64,000 nucleotides of DNA from Kaistia dalseonensis (GCF_030814715.1 NZ_JAUSVO010000001.1:310001-374000), one strand, 5' to 3'; counted from the stretch's first letter, positions 8,524 to 17,704 are shown. The notes: generated by a model from the sequence alone, not told the origin. Numbers and translations are program-made.

Positions 8524-8577
8524 CGGATGCCTGTCGTGAAGGTTCGAGGAGTGGCGGCGACTTCGACAGCGGCGACG

Positions 8578-9096
8578 TCAGAGGCCGGCTTCGGGAAGCT
8601 GCAACTGGAGAAAGGCGGAACGGTAGAAGACGAGCGGTCGGAGGTTGGGGTCCGCCCCGACCCGGCGCACTTGCAGGAGGGCAACCATGTGGTCGCCGGC
8701 TGGGAATTCTCCGGCAAAGCTCGCTTCGAACCAGACCGGAGCCCCGGCAATGAACCGCGCCGACGAACCGGTATGGCGGAGTGGCACGTCAGTGAAACGC
8801 TCGGCGACGTTTGGCGATGCAATCTGGCGGGCCAGCGCGCCGTGGTCCTCGGCCAGGACCGATATTCCCAGCCTCGCCGCCTGCTTGATCTGCGGCCAGG
8901 TCGACGAGGTCTTTTGGATAGCGCAGGAGACGAGCGGTGGATCGATCGAGACGCCAACCGTGAACGACGATGCGATCATGCCCTTCGGCTCGCCGTCGAT
9001 CTCCGCGAGCAGGGCGATGACGCCCGAGGGAAAGCAGGAGAACATTTCTCGAAGGTGCTTGGGATCGCCTTCGTAATGGGGGAGGTTCGCCTCCAT
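8578..9096 (-). CDS. Flavin reductase (FMN-binding split-barrel type)
   Basis: The 172-residue protein is the NAD(P)H:flavin reductase partner of two-component monooxygenases. Family features are FSCFPSGVIALLAEIDGEPKGMIASSFTVGV near the N-terminus, DPPLVSCAIQKTSSTW, and the loop GDHMVALLQVRRVG with the conserved GDH. The start overlaps the stop of the FMN monooxygenase by one base (TGATG), which implies translational coupling. It should supply reduced FMN to that oxygenase. The protein ends soon after LRPLVFYRSAFLQL, in keeping with the usual length. Confidence 0.92.
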   Translation of the reverse strand: MEANLPHYEGDPKHLREMFSCFPSGVIALLAEIDGEPKGMIASSFTVGVSIDPPLVSCAIQKTSSTWPQIKQAARLGISVLAEDHGALARQIASPNVAERFTDVPLRHTGSSARFIAGAPVWFEASFAGEFPAGDHMVALLQVRRVGADPNLRPLVFYRSAFLQLQLPEAGL

Positions 9097-10472
9097 CAGA
9101 CGACGTTCCGCATCGGGGTTGCCATGGCGCCCACACGCTGGCGCGCCGCCGGGTGCGTCTCGGGCAGGCGTGCTTGGCCTGCGCCGAACAGCCTTTCGCG
9201 GAATGTCGAAGGACTGCGCGTGCTGCGCATCAGGCCAATCCGCTGAAGCTCCGGCACCACATGGTCGATGAGATCCGTGTAGGATCCAGGCGTGACGAAG
9301 GGCGTGAAGTTGAAGCCGTCCAGATCGGTTTCCTCGACGATGGCGCGGATCTCTTCGGCGGCCTCCGATGGCGTGCCGACCACGATCAGTTCCCGCATGC
9401 CGCGACGGATGAAATCGGCCGAGGCGTCGCGCACGGATACGTCTGAATACCGTTCGACCTGCGTCCGGCTGCCTTCGGTCTTGACCGTGGAGAAGGATGC
9501 GTTCGGGTCGAGCTTCGCGAGATCGACGCCGGTCATCATGGCGTAATAGGCGCGCGCCGCGTCGGCGTTGACCCAGGAAAGATACTCCTCGAGCTTGTCC
9601 TCGGCCTCGCTTCGGGACGCTGCGGTGACGACTGAGAGGCCGGACACCGCCTTCAGCGATTCGGCCTCTCGTCCGGAAGAAACGGCGCGGCTCCTCAGAT
9701 CGTCGACCTGACTGCGGAGCATCTTGGCGTCCTTGCCTTGCACGAACACCACTTCGACATTCGCCGCCGCAAAAGCCCTTCCCGTTGCCGAAGCCCCAGC
9801 CTGCACCAGCACGGGCGTGCGCTGCGGCGAAGGCTCGCTGTTGAAATAGCCATGCGAGGTGAAGTAGGGGCCCTCATGCGAGATCGGGTGGATGCGGCGC
9901 GGGTCGGCATAGAGACGACGCGCCTTGTCGACGACGACTGCGCCATCCTCCCATGAGCCTTCGAACAGCTTGTAGCTCAGGTCGAGAAAGTCCTGCGCCA
10001 TCGCGTAGCGTTCGTCATGGGGCAATTGCCGCGTGCCGAGGAGCTCCGAGACGACGGCGCTGCTCGTGGTGACGATGTTCCAGGCGATCCGCCCCTGCGT
10101 CAGATGATCCAAAGTCGCGAAACGGCGAGCATTGGCATAGGGCTGTTCGCAGGTCGTGGACGTCGTGACAATGAAGTTCAGATCGCTCGTGGCGGCGGCG
10201 AGCGCCGGAATCAGGAGCATCGGATCGTTCTTCGGAAGCTCCACCGCCTGTTCGAAGGTGACGTCTGGGGTCTCCCCGGAAAGGAGCGGGTATCCGAAGG
10301 AATCGGCCAGGAACAGAAAATCGAAATAGCCGCGCTCGAGAAGCTGGGCCAGATCCGTCCAGTAGGACAGTTCCTTGTAGCGATAGGTCGTCTGCTCCGG
10401 ATGAGCCCACAGCCCCTGGCTCGTCAGGTTGACCTGGTTGATCTCGAAGGCACCCAGGATGATCGTCTTCAT
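9096..10472 (-). CDS. FMN-dependent monooxygenase, NtaA/DmoA family
   Basis: This 458-residue luciferase-like oxygenase has the family marks of NtaA-type enzymes. These are YFDFLFLADSFG near residue 50, LDHLTQGRIAWNIVTTSS around residues 125-140, DERYAMAQDFLDLSYKLFEGSWEDGA, and HEGPYFTSHGYFNSEPSPQRTPVLVQAG. Such enzymes use FMNH2 and O2 to oxidise amines, sulfur compounds or heterocycles. The gene overlaps the deaminase-like gene by four bases (ATGA) and the flavin reductase by one base, so the three are translated together. A deaminase plus oxygenase suggests breakdown of an aminated ring compound; this is inference. The start follows the overlap directly. Confidence 0.92.
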   Translation of the reverse strand: MKTIILGAFEINQVNLTSQGLWAHPEQTTYRYKELSYWTDLAQLLERGYFDFLFLADSFGYPLLSGETPDVTFEQAVELPKNDPMLLIPALAAATSDLNFIVTTSTTCEQPYANARRFATLDHLTQGRIAWNIVTTSSAVVSELLGTRQLPHDERYAMAQDFLDLSYKLFEGSWEDGAVVVDKARRLYADPRRIHPISHEGPYFTSHGYFNSEPSPQRTPVLVQAGASATGRAFAAANVEVVFVQGKDAKMLRSQVDDLRSRAVSSGREAESLKAVSGLSVVTAASRSEAEDKLEEYLSWVNADAARAYYAMMTGVDLAKLDPNASFSTVKTEGSRTQVERYSDVSVRDASADFIRRGMRELIVVGTPSEAAEEIRAIVEETDLDGFNFTPFVTPGSYTDLIDHVVPELQRIGLMRSTRSPSTFRERLFGAGQARLPETHPAARQRVGAMATPMRNVV

Positions 10473-11491
10473 GGTTCATTCCCCTTGTCGAGCCACGCGT
10501 TGACGCCGCCCAGCAGCCGGTCCCGCGTCCCCATGCTCATTCCGGCAGCTAGCGCCCCTGCCTGGGCGAACGAGGCAATCGCCGTATCCGGGAGGCCCCA
10601 GACGCTTCGGGCGATCTCGTACTGATCGGTGATGCCGGCCGAGAACCACAGCGGATCGTCGGCATTCAGCGTGATCGGCACGCCGGCTGCCTGAAGCCGT
10701 GGAGCTGGATGGCGTGCGAGATCGGCGACCACGCCGAGCCTGACATTGGATACCGGACACATGTCGCAGCAGATGCGTCCCTCGGCGAGTCGATCGACCA
10801 GATCGGAACATTCGATGGCGCGGAAGCCGTGGGAGATGCGCGTGGCGCCGAGTTCATCCAGGGCCTCGCGGATGCTGTCAGCACCTCCCGTCTGCCCGGC
10901 ATGGCTGACGACAGGCAGCCCCACGGCCTGCGCGATCCGAGCCGAACTGCGATAGCGCCCGAGATTGCCCGGCTCGACGAAGCCGGCTGTTCCAAGTCCC
11001 GTCACGCCGCGGCCGGCGTGGTTCGCCGCGATGCGGGCCAGGTCCTCGGCGATCTCGAAGTTCTCGTCGGTATTGATCGTAAGCAGCGCGCCGACTTCGA
11101 TGCCAGTGTCCCGGGAAGCTTCCGCGAAGGCGTTCAGGATCGTCAGCGTCACTTGCTCCAGCGAGCCGATCCGCGGAGCATAAAGCTGAGGTTCGATGGC
11201 CGGTTCGAGATAGATGACGCCTTCGGCAGCTTCGGCATGAACGAGCGCCCGGCAGAGACCGGCCAGATCCTCGTGGCTCTCGACCAGAGCCGGCACGGTC
11301 GAATAGGCGTCAAAGAAGGTCCAGACGTCCGGAAAGTCCTGTGGCACGCTGAAAGGAACACCACGCCGTCGGGCCAGCGCCTCAACCGCATAGAACGGAT
11401 ATGAGCCGTCGAGATGAACGTGCAGATGGGCCTTCGGAAGCCGCCTAAGCGAGCGCGGTTCGCGGGGTGTCAGAGGAATAGCGTCCGTCAT
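10469..11491 (-). CDS. Adenosine deaminase family amidohydrolase
   Basis: The 340-residue metal-dependent deaminase has the zinc-binding HLHVHLDGS motif near residue 22. VVSHAGQ contains the third metal histidine, and ISHGFRA and the C-terminal NADDPLWF contain the catalytic histidine and metal aspartates. Family members deaminate adenosine, adenine or related aminopurines. The start MTDAIPL at 11491 is preferred over a longer frame because family similarity begins right after it. It is the first gene of the unit with the monooxygenase and flavin reductase, and is divergent from a LysR gene with a box at 11635 between them. Its true substrate may be an unusual aminated heterocycle rather than adenosine. 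Confidence 0.9.
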   Translation of the reverse strand: MTDAIPLTPREPRSLRRLPKAHLHVHLDGSYPFYAVEALARRRGVPFSVPQDFPDVWTFFDAYSTVPALVESHEDLAGLCRALVHAEAAEGVIYLEPAIEPQLYAPRIGSLEQVTLTILNAFAEASRDTGIEVGALLTINTDENFEIAEDLARIAANHAGRGVTGLGTAGFVEPGNLGRYRSSARIAQAVGLPVVSHAGQTGGADSIREALDELGATRISHGFRAIECSDLVDRLAEGRICCDMCPVSNVRLGVVADLARHPAPRLQAAGVPITLNADDPLWFSAGITDQYEIARSVWGLPDTAIASFAQAGALAAGMSMGTRDRLLGGVNAWLDKGNEP

Positions 11492-11634
11492 CCGATCCTT
11501 GTCCAGTTCGCAAGCGACTGCCGAGGCGCGCTGCGGCCGAAGCCGCCGCTCTGCCTGAGGGCTCTTTTTTCGTGGGTGGCTGAGGAATGTTAGGTTGACA
11601 GGTCGCCACAATCGAGCACTGTCTCGATCGAAAC

Positions 11635-11653
11635 TTATAAGCGCTCGTTATAA
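11635..11653. promoter_or_regulatory. LysR-type operator between deaminase unit and lysR
   Basis: The sequence TTATAAGCGCTCGTTATAA contains ATAA-N7-TTAT, a T-N11-A box, as dyad symmetry with TATAA/TTATA arms. It lies 18 bases before the LysR start and in the divergent promoter region. The same arms and the same N7 spacing recur at 16647-16663 upstream of the polyamine-type importer. Confidence 0.7.
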
Positions 11654-11671
11654 CCTGGCTGGAGGCGCCTG

Positions 11672-12559
11672 TTGCGGGACCTTGATCTTCGGCTGCTTCG
11701 TTATTTCATCGCGATCGCCGAACATGCGAGCTTCAGCGCGGCAGCCGATGCGCTCGGCGTATCGCAGCCAGCGCTCAGTCAGGGGCTCCGCCGGCTGGAA
11801 GATGTGGTCGGTACGCCCCTGATCCGACGGGCGCCGCGGGGGTCGCCAAAGGCGCTCGCTCTGACCAAGGTGGGCGAGGGGCTGCTGGAGGATTCGCGAA
11901 GCCTGCTCGCGCATGCAAGCCGTGTCCTGAAACGCGTCGCAGACCATGCCGACAAAACGAAGATTCGGATCGGGTTCGGAACCAGCACGCCGCAGATACT
12001 CACCCGCGATATCCTCAGGCGGGCCGGAGAGCTGGGCAATACCGAAGTGTCGCTGGAGTTCGTCAGTTGGGGCGACGAAGTGGGGAGCCTTGAACGCGGC
12101 GATGTCGACATCATCGTCCTACAGGCGCGCGACCGCTTCCTAGACCCGCGACTACTGGTCATTCCCCTCATGACCGTCCAGCGCGTTGCGATCTTTCATG
12201 TCGATCATGCTCTCGCCGCCCGGTCCAGCGTCGCGATGCGGGATCTCGACGACGTGCCCATCATCGATGCGGCATCCGATCGCGACTACTGGATCGTCAA
12301 TCCGAGACCAACAGGCCGTGCGCCGGTCACGGTCGGGCCGGCCGCGCGCACGGTAGACGAGATGCTGACCTTCGTATCCGCCGGGCGGGGCATGGCCATC
12401 ACCAGCGCCACGGTGGCCGAGAAGCACAACTGGCCGGATCTCAGGTTCATACCGATCGCTGATCTCGAACCGGCGACCGTGTTTCTGGCGGGGCTCCAGT
12501 CGGAGCGGCGCCGCGAAATCCGAACCTTGATCGAGAGCTTCGCGAAACCAAAGCTCTAG
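11672..12559 (+). CDS. LysR-family transcriptional regulator
   Basis: The protein of 295 residues begins with a winged helix-turn-helix (LRYFIAIAEHASFSAAADALGVSQPALSQGLRRLEDVVG), followed by a periplasmic-binding-like effector domain that ends near REIRTLIESF. The start codon is TTG at 11672, chosen because GGAGG lies 7 bases upstream and similarity to LysR proteins begins at the next residues. The gene is divergent from the deaminase/monooxygenase unit and shares its intergenic region with a LysR-type box. The potA-potB-potC-potD unit lies on its other side and has the same box upstream. It is probably the regulator of both. The effector is unknown. Confidence 0.92.
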   Translation: MRDLDLRLLRYFIAIAEHASFSAAADALGVSQPALSQGLRRLEDVVGTPLIRRAPRGSPKALALTKVGEGLLEDSRSLLAHASRVLKRVADHADKTKIRIGFGTSTPQILTRDILRRAGELGNTEVSLEFVSWGDEVGSLERGDVDIIVLQARDRFLDPRLLVIPLMTVQRVAIFHVDHALAARSSVAMRDLDDVPIIDAASDRDYWIVNPRPTGRAPVTVGPAARTVDEMLTFVSAGRGMAITSATVAEKHNWPDLRFIPIADLEPATVFLAGLQSERRREIRTLIESFAKPKL

Positions 12560-12578
12560 CCGAAGCCAACTTTCGTGG

Positions 12579-12607
12579 TGGCTCCGCGCCTTTGGTGCGC
12601 AGAGCCA
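12579..12607. terminator. Stem-loop between convergent lysR and potD-like genes
   Basis: An imperfect hairpin has TGGCTC and AGCCA outer arms and CGCGC/GCGC inner pairing around CTTTGGT. It sits between two convergent genes. There is no clear T-run, so intrinsic termination is only suggested. Confidence 0.4.
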
Positions 12608-12627
12608 GGGGAGTTTCGGATCGATTT

Positions 12628-13695
12628 CTATCCGCGAACCTTGGTCCAGATCCGGTCATAGGCCCGCGTTGCCGCCTCCGGGCAGACATGCCCGAAGGAA
12701 ATCTTTTCGTCCTTCGGCGGATTGATTTCCGGCGCTTCCGCCAAGGCCTTGGTCATGAAGGCGGAACTGCCCGTGATCCCGTTTTGCGAGCCGGTGAAGT
12801 TGGAGAGCATCGCCGCGTTTTCGGGCTGGAGAAGGAAGTTCAGGAACGCCTTCGCGTTCTCGGGATGCTGGGCGGTCTTCGGCACGACGGCATTGTCGGC
12901 CCAGCCATAGACGCCCTCCTTGCCATAGATGTAGTGCAGGCTCGCGCGCTGCTGTCGGGCCTGGTAGGCGGCGCCGCTCCAGGTTTGCGAGGCCACCAGT
13001 TCGCCGGCGCCGAGGCGTTCGGCGACACCCGCTGCGTCATAGACCTTCACGAATGGCTTCTGCGCTTCGAGCAGGGCGGACAGAGCCTTCAAATCTTCCT
13101 TCTCGCTCGTGCATTGCGGCTTGCCGAGATAGACCAGCGCGAGCGATATGACCTCGCTCATCGCGCCCGACATGCCGATCTTGCCCTGGAGTTCGGCCGG
13201 CGGATTGAAGAGCAGCCCGAGGGAATCCGTCGGGCCTTTGTAGACGGCCGTATCGACGACCGCCGAGGTCGTTCCCCAGTTCCAGACGATCGAGTAGTGG
13301 TTGCCCGGATCCCACTCGCGCGTCTTCCATTCCGGCGCGAGATGCTCGTAGTTCTTGAAGGTCGATGCGTCGATCGGCTGGATCAGGCCCTGCTCGATCA
13401 TGATCGGAACGAAGTCGGAGGACGCTACCGCGATGTCGTAACCCGAGGAGCCGGCTGAGAGCTTGGCGAGCAAGGTCTCGTTGCTGTCATAAGTGTCGAT
13501 GGACACCTTGATGCCAGTCTCCCTTTCGAATTTCTCGATCATGTCGGGGGCCGTGTAGCTCGACCAGTTATAGATCCTCAGTTCCTTCCCTTCCTCAGCA
13601 TGCGCCGCCGTGGCGGCAGACGATGCCGCGGCGAGCGAGAGGAGGGCTACGGCGACGCCGTGGGACCGTCGTGTGGGGAGACGATGGGTCTTCAT
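12628..13695 (-). CDS. Polyamine-type ABC importer substrate-binding protein (PotD/PotF-like)
   Basis: The 355-residue periplasmic protein has a signal peptide (hydrophobic stretch VAVALLSLAAASSAATAAHA, cleavage near AHA-EE). It is followed by the PotD/PotF hallmark KELRIYNWSSYTAPDMIEKFERETG. Other family segments are LAKLSAGSSGYDIAVASSDFV and YSIVWNWGTT. It belongs to the spermidine/putrescine-binding class, but ligand residues cannot be compared without an alignment, and neighbours point to a ligand handled by a deaminase and an FMN oxygenase. It is the last gene of the four-gene importer unit, starting 80 bases after the second permease gene. Confidence 0.92.
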   Translation of the reverse strand: MKTHRLPTRRSHGVAVALLSLAAASSAATAAHAEEGKELRIYNWSSYTAPDMIEKFERETGIKVSIDTYDSNETLLAKLSAGSSGYDIAVASSDFVPIMIEQGLIQPIDASTFKNYEHLAPEWKTREWDPGNHYSIVWNWGTTSAVVDTAVYKGPTDSLGLLFNPPAELQGKIGMSGAMSEVISLALVYLGKPQCTSEKEDLKALSALLEAQKPFVKVYDAAGVAERLGAGELVASQTWSGAAYQARQQRASLHYIYGKEGVYGWADNAVVPKTAQHPENAKAFLNFLLQPENAAMLSNFTGSQNGITGSSAFMTKALAEAPEINPPKDEKISFGHVCPEAATRAYDRIWTKVRG

Positions 13696-13775
13696 GGTTT
13701 TCCCTGTGGAATGACAAGCTCTGGTTGGATCGCGGAGGCGCGGCTCGTCGTTCGAGCCCCCGCTTGGGGCGCGAC

Positions 13776-14570
13776 TCAGGCGGAGTTGCGGGGGCGGTTC
13801 AGATATTGCGCGATGCCGGCGAGCAGCAGCGAGACGGCAAGGAGGATGGTCGATGCTGCGTTCACCTCGGGCGTGATCCCGCGTCGGATCATGCCGTAGA
13901 CATAGACCGGCAAGGTCGTCGTGCCGGCATCGCCGACCATGGCGCTCAGGACGAAATCGTCGAGCGAGACGACGAAGGCGAGCACCGCGCCGCTGACGAT
14001 GCCCGGGCTCAGCAAGGGCAGCGTGACCCGGAGGAAGACCTTGATGGGCGGCGCATACAGATCACGTGCCGCATTTTCGAGTTGGTCGCCCATGCCCCGC
14101 AACCGCGCCCGGATGGGCATCATGGCGAAGGCGATGCAGAACACCGTGTGCGCGATGACGAGATTGCTGATGCCCCAGCGCAGATGGATGCTCGAAAAGA
14201 ACACCAGCGTCGTCACCGCAGTCACGATCTCCGGGACGAGCAGCGGCAGGGCGAACAGGGCGGCGAACGGACCCGCCCACCTCGAAGGCCCGCGCTCCAG
14301 CCCAATCGCAGCAAAGGTGGCAATGATCGTGGCGAGGGCTGTCGCCGAGGCGGCCACGATCAGGCTGTTGAGGGCTGCCTCCTGGATGTCGCCATTGGCC
14401 GCCGCGATGGCGAACCATTGGAAGCTGAAGCCGGCCCAGACTGTCACCAGGCTTCCAGCATTGAAGGAATAGGCCACCAGCACAAAAAGCGGAGCATAGA
14501 GAAAGACGAGGATGAGGGCGGTATAGGGGCCCAGTCCCGGCGTCTTGCGCCAATCGAAATGGCTCTTCAC
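13776..14570 (-). CDS. ABC importer permease, PotC-like
   Basis: The 264-residue inner-membrane permease has six predicted membrane segments. The first is GPYTALILVFLYAPLFVLVAYSF. The cytoplasmic EAA-type loop is ENAARDLYAPPIKVFLRVTLPLLSPGI, which contacts the ATPase. The arrangement matches PotC/YdcV in polyamine-type importers. Its start overlaps the stop of the preceding permease gene by four bases, so the two are coupled. Together with the PotB-like partner it forms the channel. Confidence 0.92.
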   Translation of the reverse strand: MKSHFDWRKTPGLGPYTALILVFLYAPLFVLVAYSFNAGSLVTVWAGFSFQWFAIAAANGDIQEAALNSLIVAASATALATIIATFAAIGLERGPSRWAGPFAALFALPLLVPEIVTAVTTLVFFSSIHLRWGISNLVIAHTVFCIAFAMMPIRARLRGMGDQLENAARDLYAPPIKVFLRVTLPLLSPGIVSGAVLAFVVSLDDFVLSAMVGDAGTTTLPVYVYGMIRRGITPEVNAASTILLAVSLLLAGIAQYLNRPRNSA

Positions 14571-15460
14571 AGCTGGTCCCCCACAATGTCGCTGAGCTTG
14601 CGCCGCTTGCCGCGCATAGCGCCGATCATGAGGACGAGCATGACGGCTCCGGTGACGAGGACCGAAAGCGCTGCCCCGAAGGGCCAGTTGCGACCGCTCG
14701 TGAATTCGATCTGGATCAGATTGCCGATCATCAGGTTGCGGCCGCCGCCGAGCAGATCGGGCACGAGGAAATAGCCAAGCGCAGGGGCGAAGACCAGGAG
14801 GGCGCCGGCCTTCAGGCCGGGGAGGGCAAGCGGAATAATGATCCGCGAAAAGACCTTCGCCCGGGTCGCGTAGAGATCATGCGCCGCCTCGATCAGGCGC
14901 GGATCGAGCCGTTCCAGGGCGGCATAGATCGGCAGCACCATGAAGGGGAGGAAATTATAGACGAGGCCAAGGAGGGTCGCCCCGTCATTGTACATGAGGC
15001 CGATGGGGCCGGAGGTCAGCCCGCTCTTCTGCAGGGCGAGATTGATCAGTCCCTGGTCGCGGAGCAGCAGCACCCAGCAATAGGTGCGGATCAGGCTGTT
15101 GACCCAGAAAGGCAATGTGACGACGAACACCAGCCAGGTGCGCCACTTCGCCGGCTGGCACGCGATGAACCAGGCGACCGGCAGTCCGAGCACCGCGCAG
15201 AGGATCGCCGCCGCGGAAGCCAGAACCACCGAGCGAAAGATGATCGCCAGATAGGTGGTCGTGAAATAGAGGCTTTCGTCGAAATCACGCTGGAAGAGTA
15301 CCTGCTGGTACCCTTCGAACGTGAAGGGCAGCTGGGCGCCGCCATAGGGGCTCGCCGTCAGGAACGAATAGGCGACGCCATAGCCGAGCGGCACCAGCAT
15401 GAAGATGCCGATGACCAGGAGGGCCGGCAGCGTGAGGAGGAGCGGCGAGGCGCGATGCAT
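14567..15460 (-). CDS. ABC importer permease, PotB-like
   Basis: This 297-residue permease has an N-terminal membrane helix (LLLTLPALLVIGIFMLVPLGYGVAYSF), a periplasmic loop and further helices. The EAA-type loop is IEAAHDLYATRAKVFSRIIIPLALPGL. The pattern is that of PotB/YdcU. It begins 3 bases after the ATPase gene ends and overlaps the next permease by four bases, which makes a tight four-gene unit: ATPase, permease, permease, binding protein. It should form the translocation pore with the PotC-like subunit. Confidence 0.92.
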   Translation of the reverse strand: MHRASPLLLTLPALLVIGIFMLVPLGYGVAYSFLTASPYGGAQLPFTFEGYQQVLFQRDFDESLYFTTTYLAIIFRSVVLASAAAILCAVLGLPVAWFIACQPAKWRTWLVFVVTLPFWVNSLIRTYCWVLLLRDQGLINLALQKSGLTSGPIGLMYNDGATLLGLVYNFLPFMVLPIYAALERLDPRLIEAAHDLYATRAKVFSRIIIPLALPGLKAGALLVFAPALGYFLVPDLLGGGRNLMIGNLIQIEFTSGRNWPFGAALSVLVTGAVMLVLMIGAMRGKRRKLSDIVGDQL

Positions 15461-15463
15461 CGC

Positions 15464-16498
15464 TCAACCCTCCAATACGCGTTCGGCCCTGTCCGGCCAG
15501 ACGAGCCCGACCCGGCGACCTACCGCCTGGCCATGGTTCAGCACCGCGGCGGCGCCGGCCGACCGTGTCCGGATCGCGTTGCCAGCGTCGGTGACGACAG
15601 TTAACTCGACCGTTCCGCCCAGGAAGCGCATGTCGGAGATCGTTCCGCGGACGCGGGCAGCGTCGGATTCGGGGGCGATGGCGATGTCTTCGGGCCGCAC
15701 CATCACCAGCCCGGCTACACCGGCCCGGCCAAGCGCGGACGCCTGGATCAGATTGGCCTCGCCGATGAAATCGGCGACGAAAGTGTCGCTGGGCTCGCGA
15801 TAGATCACCTCGGGCGAGCCGATCTGACGGACCCGACCATCCTTCATGACGGCGATCCTGTCGGAAAGGGTCAGCGCCTCTTCTTGGTCGTGCGTCACCA
15901 GAACGAAGGTGATGCCGGCTTCGCGGTGCAGGCGTTTCAATTCCTGCTGGGTTTCTTTCCTGAGCTTCAGATCCAGCGCCGACATCGGTTCGTCGAGCAG
16001 AAGCACCCGCGGCCGGGGCGCCAGCGCACGGGCGAGCGCCACGCGCTGCTGTTGTCCGCCGGAAAGCTGTTCCGTCCGCCGCTCGCCGTAGCTTGAGAGG
16101 CCGACCAGCGACAGAACCTCGGGGATCCGCTTCTGGATGGCTGCTGCTTGCCAGCGCAGCATTTCCAGCCCGAAGGCAACATTGCGCGCGACGGTCAGAT
16201 GCGGGAACAGCGCGTAGCTCTGAAAGACCGTGTTCACCGGCCGCCGGTGTGGCGGAACGCCGGTGATGTCCTGACCGTCGAGCCGGATATGACCCGATGT
16301 CGGAATCTGCAATCCGGCCAATAACCGAAGCAGACTGGTCTTGCCGCATCCCGAAGGGCCGAGCAGGGTAAAGAATTCGCCAGCGCGGATATTGATGTTG
16401 ACGTCATCGAGAGCTGTCGTTGCTCCGAAGCGCAGTGTTATCTTCGAAAGCTCGAGGATCGAATCGACCTGCCCTGATCCGTCAGTTCCACTCGCCAT
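15464..16498 (-). CDS. Polyamine-type ABC importer ATPase (PotA-like)
   Basis: This 344-residue ATPase has Walker [10 protein letters not shown] near residue 38, the Q-loop region [24 protein letters not shown], signature [19 protein letters not shown] and Walker [14 protein letters not shown]-terminal OB-fold extension of the TOBE_2 type (MVRPEDIAI, then [10 protein letters not shown]) is typical of PotA. The ATG at 16498 is taken as the start, since a longer GTG start at 16528 has no better ribosome site. It is the first gene of the importer unit; a LysR-type box lies about 150 bases upstream. It energises uptake of the substrate bound by the PotD-like protein. Confidence 0.93.
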   Translation of the reverse strand: MASGTDGSGQVDSILELSKITLRFGATTALDDVNINIRAGEFFTLLGPSGCGKTSLLRLLAGLQIPTSGHIRLDGQDITGVPPHRRPVNTVFQSYALFPHLTVARNVAFGLEMLRWQAAAIQKRIPEVLSLVGLSSYGERRTEQLSGGQQQRVALARALAPRPRVLLLDEPMSALDLKLRKETQQELKRLHREAGITFVLVTHDQEEALTLSDRIAVMKDGRVRQIGSPEVIYREPSDTFVADFIGEANLIQASALGRAGVAGLVMVRPEDIAIAPESDAARVRGTISDMRFLGGTVELTVVTDAGNAIRTRSAGAAAVLNHGQAVGRRVGLVWPDRAERVLEG

Positions 16499-16646
16499 TT
16501 TCAAACGACAATCCCCGCTGATGCACACACATCGATTTGTCTCCCGGAAGGCTCGCTGAATTTTGCATTCACGCCGTTTTCGGCTGCGATGAGAGCGAAA
16601 GTAAATTGCCGCAGCGCAACAATCGAGGCTTGTTTGCTAGGCATGT

Positions 16647-16663
16647 TATAATTGCCGCTTATA
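16647..16663. promoter_or_regulatory. LysR-type operator upstream of the polyamine-type importer
   Basis: TATAATTGCCGCTTATA has the same TATAA-N7-TTATA dyad as the site at 11636-11652. It lies in the 316-base intergenic stretch 16499-16813, which holds no gene. The importer ATPase starts at 16498 on the minus strand, so the box is in promoter range. The shared arms and spacing suggest control by the LysR protein at 11672. Confidence 0.62.
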
Positions 16664-16813
16664 GCTTGGAGCGGCTCGCTAACAGGCCTGTGGCTGATGC
16701 CATGGCAGGCCGGACAAAGAAACCAAGCCTGCCTCGGAGGGGCGTCCTGGCTTCCGCCGTCGGGGGAAGTCGGCGCCCGGCAAGCCATTAACGCTTGCCT
16801 CATCTGTTCTTCC

Positions 16814-17704
16814 CTAAGGCTCGGGTGGAAAACCCGCAGCCAGATGATCGATCAGCGCCCGTACGGCGGGAGGCAGACCTCGCCGCGTCGTGAAGACCAG
16901 ATGGACGATCCCCTGCAGACCATGCCACTCTGGGAGAATCCGCACGAGCCGCCCCGCCTCGAGTGCCTCGCGGCAGACATGATCGGGCAGGAGCGCCACG
17001 CCCAGGCCATCCACGGCCGCGTCTCGAACCGCCGCCATATCCTCGCATCCCAGTCTCGGCTCGACTCGAACGACTTGCCTTCTGCCGTCGCCGGCTTCGA
17101 GGTGCCATTCCAAATCATCGGCTGCGTCGTTGGTCGCGAGAGCCGGCAGGGAACGCAACTGCTCGATCCCCGTGATCATGCCGCCGAGCTGAGGGCTGGC
17201 AACGAGTATCCTTGTTGATCGCCCGAGCGATCGCATCGTCAGTGCGGCGTCGCTTGTGAGACTGGTTCGAATACGCAGCGCCACATCGATCCGCTCATCG
17301 ATCAGGTCGACGGCGCGATCTGTCGCCAGGAGTTGCAGCCTCACTTTCGGATAGCGGAGCAGAAAGGAGGAGACCAGATCGGATATGGGCTGCAACATGC
17401 CCGTCGGACAGCTGAAACGGATACGTCCGTGTGGCTCGGCCTGCGCGTTCACCACCAACGCCTCGGCCAGTTCAGCTTCCGCCAGCATCGCGCGACATCG
17501 CTCGTAAAAGGCCAGGCCAGTATCCGTCACACGGAACCGACGGCTGGACCGCTCGATCAATCGCAAGCCCAACCGGTTCTCCAATGCTGCGACACGCCGG
17601 CTGAGCTTCGACTTCGGTTCGCGTAGTGCCCGGCCCGCCGCGGCAAACCCGCCATGGGCGACAACCTCGGCGAAGTAGGCGAGATCGTTCAGATCGGTCC
17701 GCAT
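16814..17704 (-). CDS. LysR-family transcriptional regulator (CrgA/DsdC-like group)
   Basis: The protein of about 296 residues starts MRTDLNDLAYFAEVVAHGGFAAAGRALREPKSKLSRRVAALENRLGLRLIER, a classic LysR helix-turn-helix. A co-inducer domain with GRIRFSCPTGMLQP and IDVALRIRTSL follows. There are two consecutive ATG codons at 17707 and 17704; the second leaves 7 bases after GGAGG and is preferred. The gene is divergent from an SDR and a SnoaL-like gene, which it probably regulates. A 7-base inverted repeat at 17721-17763 lies in the shared promoter region. Confidence 0.92.
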   Translation of the reverse strand: MRTDLNDLAYFAEVVAHGGFAAAGRALREPKSKLSRRVAALENRLGLRLIERSSRRFRVTDTGLAFYERCRAMLAEAELAEALVVNAQAEPHGRIRFSCPTGMLQPISDLVSSFLLRYPKVRLQLLATDRAVDLIDERIDVALRIRTSLTSDAALTMRSLGRSTRILVASPQLGGMITGIEQLRSLPALATNDAADDLEWHLEAGDGRRQVVRVEPRLGCEDMAAVRDAAVDGLGVALLPDHVCREALEAGRLVRILPEWHGLQGIVHLVFTTRRGLPPAVRALIDHLAAGFPPEP

